Of a stretch of 38,447 nucleotides of DNA, positions 25,118 to 32,003 are shown piece after piece. Origin of the DNA: an uncultured Lachnospiraceae bacterium (GTDB lineage: Bacteria; Bacillota; Clostridia; Lachnospirales; Lachnospiraceae); the NCBI GenBank assembly GCA_947628225.1, contig CANQYY010000006.1, positions 86,378 through 124,824 of the forward strand, in the 5' to 3' direction. The first letter of the stretch is position 1. Every line of letters begins with the position of its first letter. A model generated the notes under the pieces. The model saw only the letters and a list, made by a program, of their open reading frames with translations. It was not told the origin of the DNA and did not search any database. The position numbers and the translations under genes are program-made.

Positions 25118-25146
25118 GTCACCATCGACTTTTTTTTACATAATAT
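25118..25146 (+). promoter_or_regulatory. Sigma-E-like sporulation promoter of cotJABC
   Basis: CATAATAT (25139-25146) resembles the sigma-E -10 CATACAAT at 6 of 8 positions. GTCACCAT (25118-25125), 13 bases upstream, shares GTCA and the last T with the -35 GTCATATT. No sigma-A promoter is evident here. The Bacillus cotJ operon is sigma-E dependent. Confidence 0.45.
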
Positions 25147-25172
25147 GAACTAAAAAACAAAAAGGAGATTCT

Positions 25173-25394
25173 ATGAAGCTTTCAAACAAACCATTAGCCA
25201 TGGCGTATGTGCCCTGGCAGTCTTTTGAAAATGTCCTGGACGGCAGTTGCGGGCTTTCACAGGGCAGTATTTTTGAAGATTTAATTTTCCCGTTTATCGG
25301 CTCTCAGGCAGCCTGTCAGGCGACAAATAATAATTGCGCCCCGTGTTCACAGGGACAGAACTACTCCTACGGAAGGAGAGGTGGCTATCGATGA
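25173..25394 (+). CDS. cotJA: Spore coat protein CotJA
   Basis: 73 residues. The N-terminal part LAMAYVPWQSFENVLD ... GSIFEDLIFPF is the CotJA signature. The C-terminal tail has cysteines (CQATNNNCAPC) and ends Arg/Gly-rich. CotJA helps assemble the inner spore coat with CotJC. AAAGGAG lies before the ATG. The stop overlaps the cotJB start (ATGA). Confidence 0.88.
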   Translation: MKLSNKPLAMAYVPWQSFENVLDGSCGLSQGSIFEDLIFPFIGSQAACQATNNNCAPCSQGQNYSYGRRGGYR

Positions 25395-25657
25395 TGAACA
25401 AAAATAATGACAGAGAGAAATTAATGCAGTCTGTCCGGGATGCCGCTTTTGCCCTTATTGATATTGGCCTCTATCTGGACTCGCATCCGGATGATGAAAA
25501 GGCGCTGGATTACTACAACAAATATCAGCAAATAAACAAGGAGGTACGCCGTGAATATGAAAAATGTTTTGGTCCTCTCACTTCAAACGGCGTAGATTCC
25601 TGCGACGGCTGGACCTGGGTTCGGGATCCATGGCCTTGGGAAGGGGGTTGTAATTAA
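25391..25657 (+). CDS. cotJB: Spore coat protein CotJB
   Basis: 88 residues, MMNKNNDREKLMQSVRDAAF to the Trp-rich end WTWVRDPWPWEGGCN, as in CotJB. The start at 25391 overlaps the cotJA stop by 4 bases and has AAGGAGAGG about 10 bases upstream; the second ATG at 25394 is an alternative. It is part of the three-gene spore coat operon; its individual role is not well defined. Confidence 0.88.
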   Translation: MMNKNNDREKLMQSVRDAAFALIDIGLYLDSHPDDEKALDYYNKYQQINKEVRREYEKCFGPLTSNGVDSCDGWTWVRDPWPWEGGCN

Positions 25658-26265
25658 TGTGGACGTATGACAGACTATTGGAATATCCAGTTAAGATTTC
25701 AAAACCAAATGCCAAGCTCGCCAAGGCAATTATCAGCCAATTCGGCGGACCTGACGGCGAACTGGGCGCTTCCCAGCGTTACCTCTCCCAGCGTTATTCC
25801 AATAATAATAAGCAGGTGTGCGGGATATTGACTGACATCGGGACAGAGGAATTAAACCACGCAGAGATGGTATGCGCTATTGTGCATCAGCTGACCCGCA
25901 ACCTGACGGCAGAAGAGCTGCAGGCGCAGGGCTTTGCTGATTACTATGTAGACCACACGATAGGGCTGTGGCCTCAATCCGCCGGCGGCGTACCTTTTAC
26001 CGCTTCTGAATTCCAGAGCACCGGCGATCCGATTACTGACCTGACGGAAGATTTGGCGGCAGAACAAAAAGCCCGCACCACTTATGATAATATTCTCCGT
26101 CTGGTGAAAGACCCGGAAGTTGCTGACCCGATTCGTTTCCTGCGTCAGCGCGAACTTGTCCACTTCCAGCGTTTCGGCGAGGGACTTCGCATAATTCAGG
26201 ATGATTTGAACAAGAAAAACTTCTACGCTTATAACCCGGATTTTGATAAACAGTTTTGCCGGTAA
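25657..26265 (+). CDS. cotJC: CotJC, manganese-catalase-family spore coat protein
   Basis: 202 residues. Ferritin-like manganese catalase fold with metal-ligand candidates in LGASQRYLSQRY, GTEELNHAEM (Glu-x2-His) and the later DLAAEQKART and RELVHFQRF (Glu and His). In Bacillus it is a coat component; in clostridia close relatives show catalase activity. The ATG shares one base with the cotJB stop (TAATG). AAGGGGG lies upstream. Catalytic activity here is inferred. Confidence 0.92.
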   Translation: MWTYDRLLEYPVKISKPNAKLAKAIISQFGGPDGELGASQRYLSQRYSNNNKQVCGILTDIGTEELNHAEMVCAIVHQLTRNLTAEELQAQGFADYYVDHTIGLWPQSAGGVPFTASEFQSTGDPITDLTEDLAAEQKARTTYDNILRLVKDPEVADPIRFLRQRELVHFQRFGEGLRIIQDDLNKKNFYAYNPDFDKQFCR

Positions 26266-26290
26266 TTAGCAAAAAGAAAAAAGGATAAAC

Positions 26291-26340
26291 AAAAAACGGA
26301 TGCCCCTCCGGAAAACTCCGGACAGGGCTCCGTTTTTTTT
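26291..26340. terminator. Bidirectional terminator between cotJC and clpB
   Basis: AAAAAACGGA...CCC (from 26291) pairs with GGG..CCGTTTTTTTT (to 26340), with an inner TCCGGA pairing. It lies between two convergent operons. Confidence 0.85.
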
Positions 26341-26381
26341 AATCCGGCTGAAAAAAAGTCCCTTTCCCTTAATTTAGCGCA

Positions 26382-28958
26382 TTACACAAATTCCAGACCG
26401 TCAGTTCCTGCATCCAAAGTCAGAACCTCCCCTGCATGAACTTCATCCGCAAGAATTTTTTTCGCCAGCAGAGTTTCTACATGTTTTTGCAGATAGCGTT
26501 TCAGAGGCCTTGCCCCATAGGTCGGGTCATACGCCTGCGCGGTAATGTATTCCATGGCGCGGTCCGTCAGGCGCAGGGAAATTTCCTTATCCGCAATCCG
26601 CCGGTTCATATCGGCCAGCAGCAGACGGATGATCCCACTGATATCCCGGCGGGACAATGGCTTAAACATAATAATTTCATCCAGACGGTTTAAAAATTCC
26701 GGACGGAAGCTGCTTTTTAACTGGCTCCTTACTGCCTCCTCGCTCTCCGGAGCAATATTTCCCTCTTCGTCAATCCCCTCCAGAAGATATTCCGCTCCCA
26801 GATTAGAAGTCATAATGAGAATCGTATTCTTAAAATCCACCGTCCTTCCCTGGGAATCCGTCACACGCCCATCATCCAATACCTGAAGGAGGACGTTAAA
26901 TACATCGGGGTGGGCTTTTTCTATTTCATCAAACAGCACCACGGAGTACGGTTTGCGGCGGACTGCCTCGGTCAGCTGTCCACCCTCCTCATACCCTACA
27001 TATCCCGGAGGCGCTCCGATCAGGCGGGAAACCGAATACTTTTCCATATACTCGCTCATGTCTATTCTTACCATATTGCTCTCATTGTCGAATAAACACT
27101 CTGCCAGACTTTTGGCAAGCTCTGTTTTTCCTACCCCGGTGGGGCCAAGGAAAAGAAACGAGCCGATCGGTTTTTTCGGGTCTTTGATGCCCGCTCTGGA
27201 ACGTATAATCGCCTCGGTCACTTTTGTGACACCCGCATCCTGCCCTACTACACGGCGGTGCAGCTCCTCATCCAGATGCAAAGTTTTATTTCTTTCGGAT
27301 TCTGTCAGCTTCGCTACCGGTATTCCCGTCCAGCGCGAGATAATCTTTGCGATTTCCTCATCGCTGACGCTTTCGTGTATCATAGTCTGATCTTCTGCCT
27401 GCATGCTCTCCTCTGCCTGATGAAGCTGCCGCTGTAATTTGGGCAGGTCGCCATATTGCAGTTCTGCCGCCCTTTCCAGATTATAGTTGTGCGTTGCTAC
27501 CTCTATCTGGTTATTCGTTTCCTCTATCTGCGCTTTTAACTCATGTATTTTTTCCACTGCGGACTTTTCATTATCCCACCTTGCCTTCTGGCTGGAGAAA
27601 TTTTCCCGGAGCTCCGCCAACTCCTTTTGCAGATCCGCCAACCTTTCTTTGCTCAAATGGTCGGTTTCCTTTTTCAGCGCCGCCTCCTCAATCTCCATCT
27701 GCATAATACGGCGCTGTACATCATCCAGCTCTGTCGGCAGGGAATCCAGTTCCGTCTTTATCAGGGCGCATGCCTCATCTACTAAATCGATCGCCTTATC
27801 CGGCAGAAAACGGTCGGAAATATAGCGGTCGGACAAAACAGCCGCCGACACCAGCGCCCCGTCTGTTATCTTCACGCCGTGAAAAACTTCATAGCGGTCC
27901 TTTAACCCGCGGAGAATGGAAATCGTATCCTCCACTGTCGGCTCGTCTACCATAACAGGCTGGAACCGGCGCTCCAATGCCGCATCTTTTTCAATATACA
28001 TGCGGTACTCATCCAGAGTAGTCGCCCCGATGCAATGCAGCTCTCCTCTCGCCAGCATCGGCTTCAGAAGATTTCCGGCGTCCATAGCCCCTTCTGTTTT
28101 TCCGGCTCCCACTATCGTATGCAGTTCATCAATGAAAAGAATAATCTGACCATCGCTTTCCTTTACTTCCTCCAAAACCGCTTTCAGTCGCTCCTCAAAT
28201 TCTCCCCGGTACTTGGCTCCGGCAATTAACGATCCCATATCCAGCGCAAACACCTGCTTGTCCTTTAACCCCTCCGGCACATCTCCCCGGACAATACGCT
28301 GGGCAAGCCCTTCTACCACCGCTGTTTTCCCCACGCCGGGTTCTCCGATAAGCACCGGGTTGTTTTTTGTCTTGCGGGACAAAATACGCACCATATTCCG
28401 TATTTCCGCATCTCTGCCAATGACCGGGTCGAGCTTTTGCTGCCTCGCCCTCTGCACCAAATCATAACCATATTTTTCTAGACTCTCATAGACAGCCTCC
28501 GGATTATCACTGGTCACCTTCTGGTTCCCCCGGACTTTAGACAATGCCTGTAAAAACCGCTCCCGGTCTATCTGAAATTCCCGCAGGAGTTTTTTCACAT
28601 CATAGGACGGCTTCTGCAACAGGCTGAGAAATAAATGCTCGACGGAGATATATTCATCCCCCATTGCCTTCGCCTCGTTTTCCGCATATACCAATACCTT
28701 ATTTAATTCGCTCCCGACATATACCTGTCCGCCCTCTACCTTCGGTCTTTTCTTTATCAGGCCCTCTGTCTGCGCCAAAAATACAGCGGGCTCTATCCCC
28801 ATAATCTGTATCAGCCGGGCAAGCAGGCTGTCCTCGATCGTCATCATTCCATAGAGAAGATGCTCCTGTACAATCTCCTGATTGCCAAAATCATAGGCAA
28901 TCTTTTCCAAACTGCCCAATATCTCTCTTGACTTTTGTGTAAATTTTGAAAGGTCCAT
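26382..28958 (-). CDS. clpB: ATP-dependent disaggregase ClpB
   Basis: 858 residues. Two Clp N-repeats ([10 protein letters not shown]... QEHLLYGMM and VEHLFLSLL), the first AAA domain with Walker A GEPGVGKT (about 205-212), a long coiled-coil middle domain (about 405-520; [23 protein letters not shown]), and the second AAA domain with GPTGVGKT. The M-domain identifies ClpB rather than ClpC. It dissolves protein aggregates with DnaK. The start at 28958 is chosen over 28979 because AAGGAG lies 8 bases before it. Transcription starts from a promoter with a CIRCE element, so HrcA control is expected. Confidence 0.96.
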   Translation of the reverse strand: MDLSKFTQKSREILGSLEKIAYDFGNQEIVQEHLLYGMMTIEDSLLARLIQIMGIEPAVFLAQTEGLIKKRPKVEGGQVYVGSELNKVLVYAENEAKAMGDEYISVEHLFLSLLQKPSYDVKKLLREFQIDRERFLQALSKVRGNQKVTSDNPEAVYESLEKYGYDLVQRARQQKLDPVIGRDAEIRNMVRILSRKTKNNPVLIGEPGVGKTAVVEGLAQRIVRGDVPEGLKDKQVFALDMGSLIAGAKYRGEFEERLKAVLEEVKESDGQIILFIDELHTIVGAGKTEGAMDAGNLLKPMLARGELHCIGATTLDEYRMYIEKDAALERRFQPVMVDEPTVEDTISILRGLKDRYEVFHGVKITDGALVSAAVLSDRYISDRFLPDKAIDLVDEACALIKTELDSLPTELDDVQRRIMQMEIEEAALKKETDHLSKERLADLQKELAELRENFSSQKARWDNEKSAVEKIHELKAQIEETNNQIEVATHNYNLERAAELQYGDLPKLQRQLHQAEESMQAEDQTMIHESVSDEEIAKIISRWTGIPVAKLTESERNKTLHLDEELHRRVVGQDAGVTKVTEAIIRSRAGIKDPKKPIGSFLFLGPTGVGKTELAKSLAECLFDNESNMVRIDMSEYMEKYSVSRLIGAPPGYVGYEEGGQLTEAVRRKPYSVVLFDEIEKAHPDVFNVLLQVLDDGRVTDSQGRTVDFKNTILIMTSNLGAEYLLEGIDEEGNIAPESEEAVRSQLKSSFRPEFLNRLDEIIMFKPLSRRDISGIIRLLLADMNRRIADKEISLRLTDRAMEYITAQAYDPTYGARPLKRYLQKHVETLLAKKILADEVHAGEVLTLDAGTDGLEFV

Positions 28959-29018
28959 AGCATTCACTCCTTTCGGCAATAATATTAATCTGTTCTATTA
29001 TAAGTAGAACACATATAT

Positions 29019-29047
29019 AATATACCACGGAAAATTAGCACTGTCAA
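29019..29047 (-). promoter_or_regulatory. clpB sigma-A promoter
   Basis: TTGACA (29047-29042), 17 bp, TATATT (29024-29019) on the minus strand. A 6-bp hairpin (28992-28997 with 29005-29010) sits at the 5' end of the transcript. Confidence 0.85.
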
Positions 29048-29061
29048 TGGGAGAGTGCTAA
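29035..29061. promoter_or_regulatory. CIRCE element (HrcA operator)
   Basis: Reads TTAGCACTG-N9-GAGTGCTAA, matching TTAGCACTC-N9-GAGTGCTAA in 17 of 18 arm positions. It overlaps the clpB -35, as expected for repression by HrcA. Confidence 0.92.
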
Positions 29062-29072
29062 TTTTGTGCAAT

Positions 29073-29106
29073 AAAAAACCGGCTCTGCTTTAGAACCGGC
29101 TTTTTT
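29073..29106 (-). terminator. Terminator of the acidic-tail Ig-like protein gene
   Basis: On the minus strand AAAAAAGCCGGTTCT pairs with AGAGCCGGTTTTTT with one bulge and one wobble, ending in T6. Confidence 0.8.
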
Positions 29107-29139
29107 ACCTCATTTTACAGGCTGCTGTTTCTTTTTCCG

Positions 29140-29868
29140 TCAATAATCTTCCTCATCATAGTAGTCGTCATCATCGTCATCGTAATCGTCGCCATAGTAA
29201 TCGTCATCGTCATAGTAGCCATCTTCCGCGCTGTCTGTCACCGTAACCTTACAAATCGCTTTCACGCCGCTTCCATCGGTTGCCTTGGCTGTAATCACAA
29301 CGGTACCCGCTTCCAGAGCTTCCACATAGCCGGTACTATCCACATCGGCAATCTGGGCATTGGAGCTGGACCAGCTCAGTTTCCGGTTGGAAGCATTTTG
29401 GGGAGCTACGGAGGCAAGCAGCTGATACTCATCTTCCAGAGCTTCCATGGTCAGGCTGGTCTTATTCAGGGAAATGCTTTTTACTAAAATTTTGTCAGTG
29501 ACTGTAACCTGGATAACGACTTTCTTTTTCGGATTTGCCCTGGAAACTACTGTAATTTTTGCCGTGCCCGCCTTCTTCGCTGTGACGATCCCTTTCTGAT
29601 TCACGGACGCCACCGCTTTTTTGCCGGTTAAAAACTTTACCTTCTTTGTCGCTTTCTTTTTCTTTTTTAAGGTAACCTTAGCCTTTAACTTAAATTTCTG
29701 ACCTTTTTTTAATGTTAATTTCTTTCCGGCTACATTCGTTACCTTCACACTTTTAACGGCATTCTTCTTCCCGGCTGCCAAACCGGCTGTCCCGGCATCC
29801 GTCAGGACGGCAAATGCCATCGCCATCACAACAAGTAACGCCGCTATTTTTTTCATCCTTCTCTTCAT
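29140..29868 (-). CDS. Secreted two-domain Ig-like (BIG2) protein, Lys-rich with an Asp/Tyr tail
   Basis: 242 residues. Signal peptide at 1-32 (IAALLVVMAMAFAVLTDAG). First Ig-like domain about 36-125, very Lys-rich (LKAKVTLKKKKKATKKVKF). Second BIG2 domain about 128-212 with the usual ending TGYVEALEAGTVVITAKATDGSG. The last 30 residues are almost only Asp, Glu and Tyr (DDDDYYGDDYDDDDDDYY). No LPXTG, SLH or wall-binding motif is seen. It shares the Lys-rich Ig-like style with the two larger surface proteins nearby. It has its own promoter at 29961-29932. Function unknown; surface adhesion or charge-based packing is a guess. Confidence 0.82.
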   Translation of the reverse strand: MKRRMKKIAALLVVMAMAFAVLTDAGTAGLAAGKKNAVKSVKVTNVAGKKLTLKKGQKFKLKAKVTLKKKKKATKKVKFLTGKKAVASVNQKGIVTAKKAGTAKITVVSRANPKKKVVIQVTVTDKILVKSISLNKTSLTMEALEDEYQLLASVAPQNASNRKLSWSSSNAQIADVDSTGYVEALEAGTVVITAKATDGSGVKAICKVTVTDSAEDGYYDDDDYYGDDYDDDDDDYYDEEDY

Positions 29869-29901
29869 CCCTCATCTCACCTCTCATACGAAATTAAATT
29901 T

Positions 29902-29925
29902 ATAACATCCGCAAACGGATATTAT
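29902..29925 (-). promoter_or_regulatory. Hairpin at the 5' end of the acidic-tail protein mRNA
   Basis: Ten paired positions (one G-U in RNA) around a TTTG loop, starting about where transcription from the 29961-29932 promoter should begin. Such 5'-terminal stems commonly protect mRNA. Confidence 0.4.
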
Positions 29926-29931
29926 AGACTT

Positions 29932-29961
29932 ATTGTACACAATGCCGAGCTCCGCTGTCAA
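29932..29961 (-). promoter_or_regulatory. Promoter of the acidic-tail Ig-like protein gene
   Basis: TTGACA (29961-29956), 18 bp, TACAAT (29937-29932) on the minus strand. The -35 overlaps the stop codon of the O-antigen-ligase-like gene. Confidence 0.65.
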
Positions 29962-31808
29962 CCCTGTTTGCCATATTTTTGACTTGTTTTTACAAGCCGG
30001 TTTATTGCCATCCCGATTCCGAGCATTCCCCAGTAAACCGGCGCCACCGCCACGGTGGAATCATTGGCAAGCCCCGTCACCATATAGCTAAAAACAGCAA
30101 CCAGAAAAGCCACGCCGAAACTCTCCAAAACCGAATAGTTTTTCCGGTTATAATACAGCCGGATACTGTCAATAAAATACAAAATAAATAACAGAAGAAA
30201 GGCAAGCAGAGAAAGCATGCCTGTCTGTGTCCAGATTTGCAGATACATATTGTGCGGCTTCGTGACCGGCACTCCGTTATAATTCATATTCGTTTTTCCC
30301 ACATAGTCGTCATTGGGAAATATAAAGGTAAAGGTATTGGGGCCTGAGCCAATCAGCAGATATTGCGGCAAAAGCGGAAAGGTACGGGACCAGATATAGC
30401 CTCTCTTGTCCCCAAAGTGCTGATTTTTTTCAAATCCCCATTGCGGTATCTTGCGAAGAACATCCAGTTTATGGAAGGCATTATAAATCATGTAGGAATC
30501 CTTTGTCTTTACCAGCGTCCACTCCTTATTTATCGTCGGGTTGAAAATGCGCACAGCCGGGTACCTCTGTCCATTGACCGTTATTTTTTTCGGATACAGA
30601 CGGAAATTAGCAAAGTTTTTATCGGAAAGCGTATAATAGTCTTTTGTTTTTTCATAGAATAAAGGGATAACCCCGCCGGCAGCATCGTTTACAAAAAACG
30701 GGTTTTTCTCCTCCCCCGTTACCTTCACATAAAAGCAGTCGCCCTTTACGGTGCCAACCTTTAATCCCCGGTCAGTCGAAGACAGTTCCTTTACCAGATG
30801 ATAATCTGCCTTCGGGCGGAATAATTTATCCGTTGCGGAACGGATTTCCTGTGGAAAAAGGAAACAGAGAAATCCGATGCACACAATACCGCCCACTATG
30901 CCTCCCACCATTTTTTCCTTTCCCGCTTTTCTTTTTATTACCGGGAACATATAGAAAAAAAAGAACAGCAGACCGGCCAAAATGCCAATGCACCCGGTAA
31001 GGGACTGGGAGCCGAGCAAAGTAATGGTTAGAAGGCATGTGCTTATCATGGATAACACGGTAATAAACACCGGTAATTTTTTCCATTCTATCATTGCCGC
31101 CGCCACGGATATGGGAAGTGTCAGAGCGGCATAAGAACCCACATAGTTCGGATTGTAAAGCGTGGCATATACCCAGCCGTCAGAAAAGTTAAAGGAAAAT
31201 GACATTTTTTCCCCGCTCATCAGATTCATTATTTTCATTCCGATGCTGCTGCGGAAAAAATCCATCCGGAAAAATTGAAAGGTTCCAATCAACCCCAGAA
31301 AAAAGCTCCCTATGATAATACTGTAAATCACAAGACGTACTATTTTTTCGCTGTTTGCAATCTGATAGGCATAAAAAAATAAAATTCCATAAGCAATCAC
31401 TACATTGAGCCCCTCCCATTGCTCATAGCTGCCCCACAGGGAAAGAGAGGGATATTTGGAAAATATGGTAGACAATACTGCCAGCAAAAGGTAGGCGCCC
31501 AGACAAAAAAACGGCAGAACCTCCTTTTTGCCATGGTTTATTGCACTTATTTTGGCGCTGTGTCTTTTCCCCGGAAAAAAGACATATCTGCCTGCAAGGA
31601 TAAGAAGCATAATAAAGGCAAGTAAAATAAGCGCCTGCCCTTTCCAATACAAAAATATATCAACAAAAGTTTTGGAATCCGAAAACCAGTTGTAATGATT
31701 TAAATCCGCAGTATATTTTTTTGCTGTGACTATCAGCGGTACAAATCCCAGTGCAAGAAACACAGGAATTGCAGGGAGTGTCCCTGTTATTTTTTTTACG
31801 CCATTCAC
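29958..31808 (-). CDS. O-antigen ligase-like (Wzy_C) polytopic membrane protein
   Basis: 616 residues with about 12 hydrophobic segments. The Wzy_C/WaaL signature is at about 485-530: LLIGSGPNTFTFIFPNDD and KPHNMYLQIWTQTGMLS, with the conserved His519. A large extracytoplasmic domain, about 321-485, sits before the signature and is longer than in typical ligases. These proteins link or polymerise polysaccharides on undecaprenyl carriers outside the membrane; in a Gram-positive the acceptor is unknown and could be wall polymer or glycoprotein. No other glycan genes are in the window. A promoter lies at 31926-31898 with a structured leader. Annotation sure at family level only. Confidence 0.85.
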   Translation of the reverse strand: MNGVKKITGTLPAIPVFLALGFVPLIVTAKKYTADLNHYNWFSDSKTFVDIFLYWKGQALILLAFIMLLILAGRYVFFPGKRHSAKISAINHGKKEVLPFFCLGAYLLLAVLSTIFSKYPSLSLWGSYEQWEGLNVVIAYGILFFYAYQIANSEKIVRLVIYSIIIGSFFLGLIGTFQFFRMDFFRSSIGMKIMNLMSGEKMSFSFNFSDGWVYATLYNPNYVGSYAALTLPISVAAAMIEWKKLPVFITVLSMISTCLLTITLLGSQSLTGCIGILAGLLFFFFYMFPVIKRKAGKEKMVGGIVGGIVCIGFLCFLFPQEIRSATDKLFRPKADYHLVKELSSTDRGLKVGTVKGDCFYVKVTGEEKNPFFVNDAAGGVIPLFYEKTKDYYTLSDKNFANFRLYPKKITVNGQRYPAVRIFNPTINKEWTLVKTKDSYMIYNAFHKLDVLRKIPQWGFEKNQHFGDKRGYIWSRTFPLLPQYLLIGSGPNTFTFIFPNDDYVGKTNMNYNGVPVTKPHNMYLQIWTQTGMLSLLAFLLLFILYFIDSIRLYYNRKNYSVLESFGVAFLVAVFSYMVTGLANDSTVAVAPVYWGMLGIGMAINRLVKTSQKYGKQG

Positions 31809-31897
31809 ATCTTTCCCTCTTTTCCATAAATTTACGGCAGTTTTCTATGCCTTTTCCAATTTATTTTATTCCTTCGGCTAAAATTCCTGTTTTTGTC

Positions 31898-31926
31898 ATT
31901 ATACATGATTCTTTCTTATTTGAAAA
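31898..31926 (-). promoter_or_regulatory. Promoter of the O-antigen-ligase-like gene
   Basis: TTTTCA (31926-31921), 17 bp, perfect TATAAT (31903-31898) on the minus strand. The leader of about 80 bases carries a nested hairpin at 31826-31864. Confidence 0.55.
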
Positions 31927-31938
31927 GATTATGAACGT

Positions 31939-31969
31939 AAAAACCTCCGGCGGTAAGCCGGAGGTTTTT
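31939..31969 (-). terminator. Terminator of the GH10 xylanase gene
   Basis: Perfect 13-bp stem (31939-31951 with 31957-31969) with a 5-base loop; T5 follows on the minus strand. Confidence 0.9.
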
Positions 31970-32003
31970 CGCTTTTCATTTTTATCTTTCTCACACAGTC
32001 GGT

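Noticed and set aside
31809..31938. c-di-GMP or other known riboswitch before the ligase-like gene
   Set aside because: The leader has a hairpin but none of the conserved blocks of the riboswitch classes I can recall.
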